In this document: positions 1 to 5,817 of the stretch, piece after piece
How the letters are laid out: each line of letters starts with the position of its first letter
Numbering within the stretch: position 1 is the first letter of the stretch
DNA from: JAUVHV01 sp964523875
GTDB lineage: Bacteria > Omnitrophota > Gorgyraeia > JABMRG01
DNA length: 6,436 bases
Reading direction: 5' to 3'
NCBI GenBank assembly: GCA_964523875.1
Contig: CAZGAS010000061.1
Span: forward strand, 1 to 6,436
Made by a program: the position numbers and the translations under genes
Notes under the pieces: generated by a model
What the model saw: only the letters and a program-made list of their open reading frames with translations
What the model was told of the DNA's origin: nothing
The model's database searches: none

Positions 1-930
1 CCAGTTCCTTCCAGACGGCTCGGACATAGTTTAGGTATCAATAATATACCGCCAAAAAATTGTAGTTATTCCTGTATTTATTGCCAACTAGGTAACACCT
101 TAGATATGTTGGTAGAAAGAAAGGTATTTTATAAGCCAGAAGAAATATTAAGGGAAGTAAAAATAAGGATTAAAGAGGCAAGAGAAAAGAATGAACCAAT
201 AGATTATCTAACATTTGTGCCTGACGGAGAGCCTACTTTAGATATTAATATTGGAGATACTATAGAGATTCTTAAGCCTTTAGGTATCAAAATAGCAGTT
301 ATTTCAAACGCCTCTCTTATATGGAATGAAAGCGTGCGAAATGATTTGCATGGAGCCGATTTAATATCTCTAAAGATTGATACAGTAAGTGAAAGTATTT
401 GGCATAGAGTTGATAGACCATACAAGGCCCTAAGGCTTAATAGTATATTGCAAGGTATATCAGAATTTTCCGATAATTTTAATGGCAGTTTAATAACAGA
501 GACCATGTTTATCAAAGGCATGAATGACAGCACAAAAGATATAACGAGCGTTGCTGATTATATTGCAGGCTTGATGCCTGCAAAGAGTTATATTTCCATT
601 CCAACAAGGCCACCCGCGGAAAAATGGGTGAATCCTGCAACGGAAAGCGTAATAAACACCGCGTATCAAATTTTTAATGATAAACTTCTTAAAACGGAAT
701 ATCTGATTGGATATGAAGGAAACGAGTTTGCTTTTACAGGAAACGTAGAGGAAGATTTATTAAGCATCACATCAGTACATCCAATGAGAGAAGAAGCAGT
801 AAAAGAATTTTTAAATAAAGCTAAAACACACTGGGAAGTAATTGAAAAATTAATAAGCGAAAATCAATTAACAGAATTAAATTATAGAGGCAAGAAATTT
901 TATTTAAGAAAATTAATAAAAAGATTTTAA
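1..930 (+). CDS. Radical SAM protein, TYW1-like COG0731 family (5' partial)
   Basis: The frame is open from base 1, so the gene starts upstream; the first in-window ATG (106) is internal, because it lies after the cluster motif. The visible 309 residues begin PVPSRRLGHSLGI, the N-terminal signature of COG0731 radical SAM proteins, so only a few residues should be missing. C21, C25 and C28 (CSYSCIYC, codons at 61-84) form the CxxxCxxC motif that binds the SAM-cleaving 4Fe-4S cluster. PDGEPTL (bases about 220-240) is the GEPTL motif of the SAM site. The family is related to the archaeal wyosine enzyme TYW1, but bacterial members mostly have no proven substrate and tRNA modification should not be assumed. 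The gene is followed after 31 bp by a zinc-ribbon gene and a transporter with a NifX-like domain, which suggests a metal or cofactor role (inference). Family assignment is firm; function is unknown. Confidence 0.9.
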   Translation, partial: PVPSRRLGHSLGINNIPPKNCSYSCIYCQLGNTLDMLVERKVFYKPEEILREVKIRIKEAREKNEPIDYLTFVPDGEPTLDINIGDTIEILKPLGIKIAVISNASLIWNESVRNDLHGADLISLKIDTVSESIWHRVDRPYKALRLNSILQGISEFSDNFNGSLITETMFIKGMNDSTKDITSVADYIAGLMPAKSYISIPTRPPAEKWVNPATESVINTAYQIFNDKLLKTEYLIGYEGNEFAFTGNVEEDLLSITSVHPMREEAVKEFLNKAKTHWEVIEKLISENQLTELNYRGKKFYLRKLIKRF

Positions 931-949
931 TATTAATTCCGGTTTAGCA

Positions 950-955
950 AAGGAG
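950..955 (+). promoter_or_regulatory. Ribosome binding site for the zinc-ribbon gene
   Basis: AAGGAG lies 6 bases before the ATG at 962. This strong Shine-Dalgarno match supports the small downstream reading frame as a real gene. Confidence 0.8.
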
Positions 956-961
956 ATTAAG

Positions 962-1171
962 ATGTGGTTTGGTATTGGAAGAGGTAGAAGAAAAGGTGGC
1001 AGGGATTTTCGCAAAGGCAGGGGGGCAGGTGGTATAGGCCCGGGAAAAACCCCTGTTAATTGTATTTGCCCTGGTTGCAATCTGATAATACCTCATCAGC
1101 TTGCATTGCCCTGCTTTAAAGTAAAATGCCCTAGGTGCGGGTCACATATGACGCGTCAATTTCTTTATTAA
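962..1171 (+). CDS. Small zinc-ribbon / cysteine-rich metal-binding protein
   Basis: This is a 69-residue protein with a strong ribosome binding site. Residues 1-30 are a Gly/Arg/Lys-rich, probably disordered tail (GRGRRKGG...). Residues 34-59 carry six cysteines: C34, C36, C39, C51, C56 and C59, arranged as CxCPxC...PHxxxxPC...CPxC, plus H45 and H62. The paired CPxC knuckles are typical of a rubredoxin-like zinc ribbon; the extra C34 and C51 leave open an iron-sulfur site. Similar small proteins are known beside NifX/NifB-type (FeMo-cofactor-binding domain) genes, which fits the next gene here. The basic tail could contact nucleic acid or a partner protein, but nothing in the sequence proves this. 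The gene lies 31 bp after the radical SAM gene and 23 bp before the transporter, so co-transcription is likely. Molecular function is not known. Confidence 0.8.
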   Translation: MWFGIGRGRRKGGRDFRKGRGAGGIGPGKTPVNCICPGCNLIIPHQLALPCFKVKCPRCGSHMTRQFLY

Positions 1172-1194
1172 CAGGAAGATTTTCGTTAGATGCT

Positions 1195-2304
1195 ATGAAA
1201 AAAGAACAATATAACATTAGTAAACTGAAAAAAGGGCAAAGAATAGCTTTTATCGCGGGTTTTGTGACTTTGCTTTTAGCTATTATAAAAGTTGCTATAG
1301 GCTATTTTTTTGGTTCAAAGGTATTGGTTGCCGATGCTTTTCATAGCGCAGCTGATCTTTTGGCTATTTTTGCTTCTGGGTTTGGGCTTTGGTTGGCGTC
1401 TAAAAAAAAGACAGCCAAGTTTCCTTACGGTTTATATAAAGCTGAGACGTTAGTTACTCTCATAATAGGTNNNNNNNNNNNNNNNNNNNNNNNNNNNNNN
1501 NNNNNNNNNNNNNNNNNNNNNNNNNNNNNNNNNNNNNNNNNNNNNNNNNNNNNNNNNNNNNNNNNNNNNNTAGAAAGCGTTATTATTATATTTATCTCTT
1601 TGCTGGTTCTTAAACTGGGCCTGGAGAATGTATGGATACCCCTTTTGATTTTAATGGATGCTAATTTAGACCCTAAAATGCAGTCTAAGATTGAAGAAAA
1701 GATAAACGAGGTATATGGTGTAAAAGGTTCTAGTGAGGTTAAAATACGACAATCTGGCCCGTTTAAAATGGTTGAATGCAAGATTGAGACATCTCCGATG
1801 CTTTCATTATATAGAGCGCATGAGCTGGCAGACAAGATAGAAGATTTTATTACCGGATATTATGAGCATATAGAATCTGTTTTTATTCATGTTGAGCCGT
1901 CGAAAAAAAAGACAGTTTCTGTTATAATCCCGGTTAAAGATATTAATGGGTTAGCTTCTGTTGTTCATGGTCACTTTGGCCGGGCCCCATATTTTGTTAT
2001 ATTAAAATTTGATGATAATAATATGGAAATAGAGGATTTTTATTATAATGAATTTTTGGAAGAGAAAAAACATATAGGGATTAAAGTTATTAAGGCCGTG
2101 ATAAGGTATAAATTGGACCTATTGTTTACTACACAAATCGGAGAAATATCTTTTTATATGTTAAAAGATAATTTTGTGGATATTTATAAAGTAAGAGAAG
2201 GACTTACAATAAAGAAAGTTATAGAACAATATAGGGATAAAACACTCGAATTAGTTACAATACCAACACACCCTTTGGAAGAGTCTGAGTCAGCAGTGCT
2301 TTAA
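1195..2304 (+). CDS. CDF-family cation efflux transporter fused to a NifX-like domain (internal gap)
   Basis: This is an inner-membrane cation diffusion facilitator, a family that exports divalent metals (Zn, Fe, Mn, Co, Ni) by proton antiport. From the ATG at 1195, TM1 is residues 17-39 and TM2 about 42-68, with the metal-site motif DAFHSAAD (D47, H50, D54), followed by the FPYGLYKAE signature (76-84). The 100-N gap begins after residue 92. After it come the last membrane helix (ESVIIIFISLL), a cytosolic CDF dimerisation domain (about 1640-1905) and, from about 1915, a NifX/NifB-type domain (Nitro_FeMo-Co) with the hallmark HFGRAPYF at 1972-1995. A GTG at 1135 could lengthen the frame but would overlap the zinc-ribbon gene and adds no CDF sequence, so I prefer 1195. 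The only Shine-Dalgarno-like run (AGGAAG, 1173-1178) is rather distant. The second metal site (helix 5) must lie in the gap. The substrate cannot be read from this sequence. Confidence 0.85.
   Translation: MKKEQYNISKLKKGQRIAFIAGFVTLLLAIIKVAIGYFFGSKVLVADAFHSAADLLAIFASGFGLWLASKKKTAKFPYGLYKAETLVTLIIGXXXXXXXXXXXXXXXXXXXXXXXXXXXXXXXXXXESVIIIFISLLVLKLGLENVWIPLLILMDANLDPKMQSKIEEKINEVYGVKGSSEVKIRQSGPFKMVECKIETSPMLSLYRAHELADKIEDFITGYYEHIESVFIHVEPSKKKTVSVIIPVKDINGLASVVHGHFGRAPYFVILKFDDNNMEIEDFYYNEFLEEKKHIGIKVIKAVIRYKLDLLFTTQIGEISFYMLKDNFVDIYKVREGLTIKKVIEQYRDKTLELVTIPTHPLEESESAVL
1471..1570. other. Assembly gap (100 N) inside the CDF transporter
   Basis: Exactly 100 Ns, the usual placeholder for a scaffold gap of unknown length. 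CDF proteins have roughly 80-90 residues between the FPYG..KAE segment and the helix-6 start seen here (helices 3-5 and loops), so about 240-270 bases are expected. The gap is therefore probably under-sized, and the intact frame across it is accidental. Confidence 0.9.
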
Positions 2305-2441
2305 AAAGGTTTATACCAAGTTAAATTTTTAATATTGCTAACGATAAAAAAATAAAAAATTAACGTAATTATCTTACAAATAAAAGCTGCAAAAATCCCA
2401 CCTTATAAACTGAAATTTTTGCTTCAACCTTATCTATCAAA

Positions 2442-2463
2442 GCAATCGAAATTTTATTGCAAT
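2442..2463. repeat. Inverted repeat overlapping the -35 box (possible operator)
   Basis: GCAAT (2442-2446) and ATTGC (2456-2460) form an inverted repeat with a 9-base spacer, and the right half is part of the palindrome ATTGCAAT (2456-2463). It covers the proposed -35 hexamer at 2457-2462, a position where a bound regulator would block or contact RNA polymerase. The arms are short, so chance is possible in this AT-rich stretch. Confidence 0.3.
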
Positions 2464-2485
2464 TGGCAGGTGCTCTCTATATAAT
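2457..2485 (+). promoter_or_regulatory. Sigma-70-type promoter for the channel-methyltransferase pair
   Basis: TTGCAA (2457-2462, four of six matches to TTGACA) is followed after exactly 17 bases by a perfect TATAAT (2480-2485). Transcription would start near 2492, giving a leader of about 70 bases before the GTG start at 2564. It lies in the largest spacer of the window, directly before the two-gene unit. Confidence 0.6.
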
Positions 2486-2550
2486 AGAGTTTATATTGAT
2501 TAGGAATAAATCCACAGTGAGCTATTAAGGGGATGGTATTATTTTTCTCT

Positions 2551-2557
2551 AAGGAGG
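2551..2557 (+). promoter_or_regulatory. Ribosome binding site that selects the GTG start at 2564
   Basis: AAGGAGG lies 6 bases before GTG at 2564. The overlapping ATG at 2562 reads only four codons before a stop, so the strong site must serve the GTG. Confidence 0.85.
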
Positions 2558-2563
2558 TTTAAT

Positions 2564-3247
2564 GTGCCGCATATAAAAGGAAAGACTGTCATACAGGATA
2601 GGTTTGTTCATCTTCTTGTTGTGCTTTTATCGCTTTTCTTATTGTATCCTTTTTTTCAAGATACTGAGACCTCTGTCCCTATTGTGCCCCTTGTATTCCT
2701 GATATCAATCATATTAATTTTAAGGGCCCTGCGTCTTCACAAGACAAGGTTTAAAATTTATATAGCGATAGCAGCCATTGCCTATTTAGCGGATATATGC
2801 TTTGCCTTGGAAAGGATAGTTTATCTTAAGGAATTATTTTCATTGATCACCGCTTTTATATACGCGATCTTTCTGGTTATGGCTATTATAGCGATTACCA
2901 GAAAACTCTTCTCCGTAAGAAAAGTGAGTACCGATACGATAATTGGCGGGATATGCGTGTATATACTGCTTGGATTTTTGTGGGCGCTTTTTTACTATCT
3001 TATATACTGTTTTGATAAAGGGGCATTTTCTTTGCAGGCACAAAGTGCTAGCCCAAATTTTTTCTACTTTAGTTTTATAACATTAACTACAACAGGTTAT
3101 GGCGATATATTTCCGCTGGATAAGGTAGCCATGGCCTTGTCGAGCCTTGAGGCTATAGCAGGACAGATGTACCTTGCTGTATTAATCGCCAGGTTGGTAG
3201 GCCTGCATGTAATTAATCAGATGGAAAGAGATATTAAAAAATCTTAA
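2564..3247 (+). CDS. Six-helix K+ channel-like membrane protein (ion channel 2 pore domain)
   Basis: This 227-residue integral membrane protein probably conducts potassium. The C-terminal half is a two-helix pore module: TM5 about 125-149, pore helix about 165-176, selectivity filter TTTGYGD (residues 175-181, bases 3086-3106) and TM6 about 189-212. The GYGD core is the K+-selective filter of the Ion_trans_2 family. Four more hydrophobic segments precede it (about 15-31, 38-55, 63-82 and 90-111). Helix 4 lacks the regularly spaced arginines of a voltage sensor, and there is no RCK/TrkA-N or cyclic-nucleotide domain: only about 15 residues follow TM6. Gating is therefore unexplained. The GTG start is fixed by a strong ribosome binding site and the gene has its own promoter. 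An RNA methyltransferase gene follows after 15 bp. Channel identity is firm; ion preference is inferred from the filter. Confidence 0.88.
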   Translation: MPHIKGKTVIQDRFVHLLVVLLSLFLLYPFFQDTETSVPIVPLVFLISIILILRALRLHKTRFKIYIAIAAIAYLADICFALERIVYLKELFSLITAFIYAIFLVMAIIAITRKLFSVRKVSTDTIIGGICVYILLGFLWALFYYLIYCFDKGAFSLQAQSASPNFFYFSFITLTTTGYGDIFPLDKVAMALSSLEAIAGQMYLAVLIARLVGLHVINQMERDIKKS

Positions 3248-3262
3248 TAAACCAAATATAAT

Positions 3263-4429
3263 ATGCAAAAAGAATATGAGATAGATATATATGGCCTCGC
3301 TTATGGAGGTGATGGTGTTGGCAAGCTCAATGACAAAGTTTGTTTTGTGGAGGCTGCGCTGCCTGGCGAAAAGGTACTATTTAAAAAACTGATCGAGAAG
3401 AAGAGCTTTATAAAAGGCATTGCCACAAAGGTTGTTACAAGATCAAGCGACCGCATAGAGCCTATTTGCCAGTATTATGGTAAATGCGGTGGATGCCAGT
3501 ATCAGCACATCAAGTATGAAAAAGAAATATCCTCCAAAGCAGAGCAAGTAAAGGAGCTCTTTAAGCGCATAGGTGGTTTCGAGGAGTTAAGGTCTTATGG
3601 TATAACCCCTTCTTTGTCTGAATATGGGTATCGCTCATCAATCACACTGCATAGATCAGAGAATGGTTATGGTTATTTCGCTAAGCGCAATAATTCTATA
3701 ATTCCTATAGCAGGGTGCCCGCTTGCCGTTGATAGCATAAATGCTCTCATTAAAAGTACCCCCAGTCTTAGTAAGAAAAAGGATGTTACGATCAAAAGCG
3801 ATACTTTAGGCAATGCATGGATTAGTGGTCAACAAGGGCATAGATTCTTTAAAGATATTGTTTTGGGTACAGAACTCACATTTTCACCTATGGCGTTTTC
3901 GCAGTCCAATAAACACATAGCTTCTGTTTTAGTAGAGTCGGTGCGTGAATGGATAAAAAAAGAGGATAATGACACGCTCTTTGACCTTTATTGCGGCGTA
4001 GGATTTTTTAGCCTACTTCTTCGGGACATGTTCAAGGCTATTATTGCTATAGATGATAATAGCGTAGCCATAGACTGCGCTAAGGCTACTAAACGTAATA
4101 TTTCAGCTGATAATATAAAATTCTATTGTGGAGATACAGATACGACTTTCCCACTCTGTTATGAGAGGTCACATTCTGAGGCAAATACTATTTTAATAGA
4201 TCCTCCCCGTGCCGGCATAAGTAAACACCTTGTTAATTCATTAGCCAGCACGAACGAAGCAAAGAGTTTGTATTACATATCATGCGATCCTGCCACGCTT
4301 GCGCGTGACGCGAAGCTTCTTACGCAGTCAGGTGTATGGAAATTGGACCGTGTAAACTTATTTGACATGTTTCCTCGCACAAAGCATATAGAATCCTTAG
4401 CTTTATTTAAGAGGAAGCAGTCACCTTAA
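3263..4429 (+). CDS. rlmD: TRAM-domain RNA (uracil-C5)-methyltransferase, RlmD/TrmA family
   Basis: This 388-residue cytosolic enzyme would transfer a methyl group from SAM to C5 of a uridine in RNA, by family most likely 23S rRNA. Domains: TRAM RNA-binding domain at 1-57; 4Fe-4S ligands C69, C75 and C78 (CQYYGKCGGC) with C152 (AGCPLA); FSQSN at 212-216; SAM-binding LFDLYCGVGFF at 239-249; DPPRAG at 313-318; SCDPATLARD at 340-349 with catalytic C341; and C-terminal HIES with the general base E377. All key residues are present, so it should be active. It is somewhat shorter than E. coli RlmD, and the target (U1939, U747 or tRNA U54) cannot be fixed from sequence, so the symbol is family-level. 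The ATG at 3263 is preferred because the TRAM domain begins immediately after it, although no Shine-Dalgarno is seen. It lies 15 bp after the channel gene and probably shares its transcript. Confidence 0.88.
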   Translation: MQKEYEIDIYGLAYGGDGVGKLNDKVCFVEAALPGEKVLFKKLIEKKSFIKGIATKVVTRSSDRIEPICQYYGKCGGCQYQHIKYEKEISSKAEQVKELFKRIGGFEELRSYGITPSLSEYGYRSSITLHRSENGYGYFAKRNNSIIPIAGCPLAVDSINALIKSTPSLSKKKDVTIKSDTLGNAWISGQQGHRFFKDIVLGTELTFSPMAFSQSNKHIASVLVESVREWIKKEDNDTLFDLYCGVGFFSLLLRDMFKAIIAIDDNSVAIDCAKATKRNISADNIKFYCGDTDTTFPLCYERSHSEANTILIDPPRAGISKHLVNSLASTNEAKSLYYISCDPATLARDAKLLTQSGVWKLDRVNLFDMFPRTKHIESLALFKRKQSP

Positions 4430-4460
4430 ATGGGGACAGCGCCCATTTAAATTTTTCTTG
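4426..4460 (+). terminator. Palindrome with T-run: intrinsic terminator, also the RAYT-associated palindrome
   Basis: TTAAATGGG (4426-4434) and CCCATTTAA (4442-4450) form a perfect 9-bp stem around a GACAGCG loop, followed by ATTTTTCTTG. The first arm overlaps the end of the methyltransferase gene. It fits an intrinsic terminator for the upstream unit. The TGGGGACAG...CCCATTT form also resembles palindromes that flank REP-associated transposases, so it may also be the DNA site handled by the next gene. Confidence 0.6.
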
Positions 4461-4486
4461 ATTCCGCACCATTCTTGTAATATGAT
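4458..4486 (+). promoter_or_regulatory. Promoter for a leaderless transposase mRNA
   Basis: TTGATT (4458-4463) and TATGAT (4481-4486) are separated by exactly 17 bases and match four and five of six consensus positions. The predicted start, about 7 bases after the -10 box, falls on or next to the ATG at 4493. No Shine-Dalgarno is present, as expected for a leaderless mRNA. Confidence 0.55.
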
Positions 4487-4492
4487 ATATCC

Positions 4493-5109
4493 ATGCCAAG
4501 AACTGCAAGAATAGTTTTTCAGGAATATCCGCATCACATAACTCAAAGAGGAAATTATCGCCAACAAGTATTCAGTAAGGGTTCTGAATATAGTATTTAT
4601 CTTAAATGGTTAAATGAGTATGCTATTCGGTATGAATTAAAGATATTAGCATATTGCCTTATGCCTAACCATGTTCATTTTGCAGCCATACCATATAAAC
4701 CTGATTCTTTATCCAGGACTTTTAACGTATGCCATATGCGTTATGCGCAATATTTTAACAAACGAAATTTGGTTTCAGGCCACCTATGGCAAGGTAGGTT
4801 CTATTCGTCTGTTCTAGAGGATAATCATTTATACTCTGTTGTAAGATACATAGAAAATAACCCAGTACGAGCTAGACTTGTAAAAGAAGCATGGGACTGG
4901 AAATGGTCGAGCGCAAATGCGCATTTGAATAATGCAAAAAGTATTTTACATTTGATCGATGTAAAAAAGTATATTAGTGATATAGACTGGGCAGAGTATT
5001 TGCATGGAAGCGAAGAAGGCATGGTTATTAAAACAATAAGAGATAGAACGCTTAGTGGAAAGCCTATAGGAAGCGATACGTTTATAGAGAGGCTAGAAAG
5101 AATGTCAGG
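4493..5109 (+). CDS. REP-associated tyrosine transposase (RAYT, IS200-like Y1 family), 3' end lost in gap
   Basis: This is an HUH single-strand DNA nuclease of the Y1 transposase family. Residues 57-63 (MPNHVHF) hold the metal-binding HUH motif (H60, H62). Y119 in VRYIENNPVRA is the expected catalytic tyrosine, which would form a 5'-phosphotyrosine link. GHLWQGRFYS (96-105) is a further family motif. The N-terminus MPRTARI...HHITQRGN is typical of RAYTs, which are usually single-copy host genes linked to palindromic REP sequences rather than mobile elements. The last visible residues (GKPIGSDTFIERLERMSG, about 189-206) match the RAYT C-terminal region, so only a short basic tail and stop should be missing in the gap. 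A palindrome precedes the gene, and its promoter would give a leaderless mRNA. I see no evidence that the reading frame beyond the gap belongs to it. Confidence 0.88.
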
Positions 5110-5209
5110 NNNNNNNNNNNNNNNNNNNNNNNNNNNNNNNNNNNNNNNNNNNNNNNNNNNNNNNNNNNNNNNNNNNNNNNNNNNNNNNNNNNNNNNNNNN
5201 NNNNNNNNN
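5110..5209. other. Assembly gap (100 N) between transposase and sigma-like gene
   Basis: Exactly 100 Ns, probably a placeholder of unknown true length. It should contain the C-terminal tail and stop of the transposase and the start and N-terminal part of the next gene. Reading straight through the Ns joins two unrelated proteins. Confidence 0.9.
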
Positions 5210-5605
5210 CAGCAGATGTGTTTATACCTATGGCAACGTTTTAAAGAAGGTATGCCGATAGGGATAAACGAGGCATATGTTATTAAGGCATGCGAGTTCC
5301 ATATCTTAAATTATCTGCGTAAAGGCCATAGGATGCCTGGCAGCTATAGCCTGGATGCCCCTATGCGCGATACTGGTTTGACATTAAAAGAGGTGTTGCC
5401 TGATATGCAGCAAGACCTTTCATCGCTAGTGGACACAAATATCAATATAGATAATATAAAAAAGAACCTGACACAAAAGGAGGGCCGCGTATTCGAACTG
5501 CTTATTAAAGGTGAGACAGTACGCGACATAGCGGATAAGCTTGGTATATCACATGTAATGGTTGTCAAATATAAGAAGAACATAATAAAAAAATCAAAAA
5601 TATAG
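5210..5605 (+). CDS. Sigma-70-like / helix-turn-helix regulator, C-terminal part (5' end lost in gap)
   Basis: 131 residues are visible, unrelated to transposases. The first part (QQMCLYLWQRF...AYVIKACEFHILNYLRKG, residues 1-39 here) resembles sigma-70 region 2, in which a core-binding helix precedes an R/K-rich segment. A linker with SLDAPM and LKEVLPD follows, as often seen between sigma regions 2 and 4. Residues 88-125 (LTQKEGRVFELLIKGETVRDIADKLGIS...) form a sigma region 4 or LuxR-type helix-turn-helix, ending in a lysine-rich tail. It probably binds DNA and may direct RNA polymerase or regulate transcription. Region 2 is incomplete, so I cannot tell a working sigma factor from a sigma-derived regulator. 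The start codon is in the gap. A paired-hairpin region begins 6 bp after the stop, followed by the glnA leader. Separate from the transposase in my view, but a fusion cannot be excluded until the gap is closed. Confidence 0.65.
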   Translation, partial: QQMCLYLWQRFKEGMPIGINEAYVIKACEFHILNYLRKGHRMPGSYSLDAPMRDTGLTLKEVLPDMQQDLSSLVDTNINIDNIKKNLTQKEGRVFELLIKGETVRDIADKLGISHVMVVKYKKNIIKKSKI

Positions 5606-5610
5606 GCCTG

Positions 5611-5666
5611 CCCCGTACCAAAAGCATTAATTTAATAAACCTTTTGGTATGGGGTTACCAAAAGGT
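5611..5666 (+). repeat. Three-armed inverted repeat forming two mutually exclusive hairpins
   Basis: Arm 1 CCCCGTACCAAAAG (5611-5624) pairs with arm 2 CTTTTGGTATGGGG (5641-5654) over 14 bp, with one G-U pair and a 16-base A/T loop. Arm 2 can instead pair with arm 3: ACCTTTTGGTA (5639-5649) with TACCAAAAGGT (5656-5666) is a perfect 11-bp stem with a TGGGGT loop. TACCAAAAG is thus directly repeated at 5616 and 5656. No T-run follows either hairpin, so it is not a standard terminator in the + direction. It may be an RNA switch, an mRNA 3'-end structure or a protein-binding DNA site. Confidence 0.65.
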
Positions 5667-5713
5667 GCTCAATTGTACTTTTAATAATGAATAGGGAGAA
5701 GTTTGCATATAGA

Positions 5714-5756
5714 TGCACAAAGAATGTGCAGAATGCGGACAGAACGAAGGCGTTTT
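5714..5756 (+). promoter_or_regulatory. Tandem small hairpins in the glnA leader (candidate antiterminator)
   Basis: Hairpin 1 is TGCACA-AAGAA-TGTGCA (5714-5730), a perfect 6-bp stem. Hairpin 2 is AGAACG-AAGG-CGTTTT (5741-5756), six pairs including one G-U. The 3' arm of hairpin 2 (5751-5756) is also part of the 5' arm of the following terminator, so the two cannot form together. This is the geometry of an antiterminator. Stems are short and no alignment supports them. Confidence 0.4.
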
Positions 5757-5796
5757 TAGACCCCTTTGCCGAGGTGGATAAGAACGCTTTTTATTT
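5750..5796 (+). terminator. Intrinsic terminator-like hairpin in the glnA leader (attenuator)
   Basis: GCGTTTTTA (5750-5758) pairs with TAAGAACGC (5779-5787) in a 9-bp stem with one U-G pair. Short further pairing inside the loop is possible (CC/GG around 5763-5774). TTTTTATTT follows at once (5788-5796). It lies 26 bases before the glnA start and after any preceding gene, so it would stop transcription before glnA unless prevented from folding. Confidence 0.5.
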
Positions 5797-5810
5797 AAGG
5801 TATAATAAAA

Positions 5811-5817
5811 AAGGAGG
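5811..5817 (+). promoter_or_regulatory. Ribosome binding site of glnA
   Basis: AAGGAGG lies 5 bases before the ATG at 5823, a near-perfect Shine-Dalgarno that fixes the glnA start. No clear sigma-70 or sigma-54 promoter is visible between 5606 and this site. Confidence 0.85.

Larger units (their letters stand above)
2305..2563. other. AT-rich intergenic spacer with promoter region
   Basis: This 259-bp spacer has no credible reading frame. Its first half has long A/T runs and weak inverted repeats: a 10-of-11 A/T pairing between 2320-2330 and 2354-2364, and GCAAAAAT (2389-2396) against ATTTTTGC (2415-2422) with an 18-base loop and no following T-run. None is a convincing terminator. The second half holds the promoter and the ribosome binding site of the channel gene. 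Confidence 0.6.

Noticed and set aside
204..533. Minus-strand reading frames opposite the radical SAM, channel, transposase and sigma-like genes
   Set aside because: They lie wholly within better-supported + strand genes, lack ribosome binding sites and show no recognisable domains.
1135..1194. GTG at 1135 as the start of the CDF transporter
   Set aside because: It overlaps the zinc-ribbon gene by 37 bases, has no ribosome binding site, and the added 20 residues do not look like CDF sequence; ATG at 1195 is better.
2320..2364. Inverted repeat after the CDF gene as a terminator
   Set aside because: The stem is almost all A/T with a mismatch and a 23-base loop; too weak to support termination.
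3257..3262. TATAAT directly before the methyltransferase ATG
   Set aside because: No -35 box at suitable distance, and transcription would begin inside the gene; chance match in AT-rich DNA.
5664..5690. Sigma-54 or sigma-70 promoter for glnA
   Set aside because: GGTGCTCAATTGTA lacks the -12 GC of sigma-54 sites, and TTGTAC has no -10 box at 16-18 bases.
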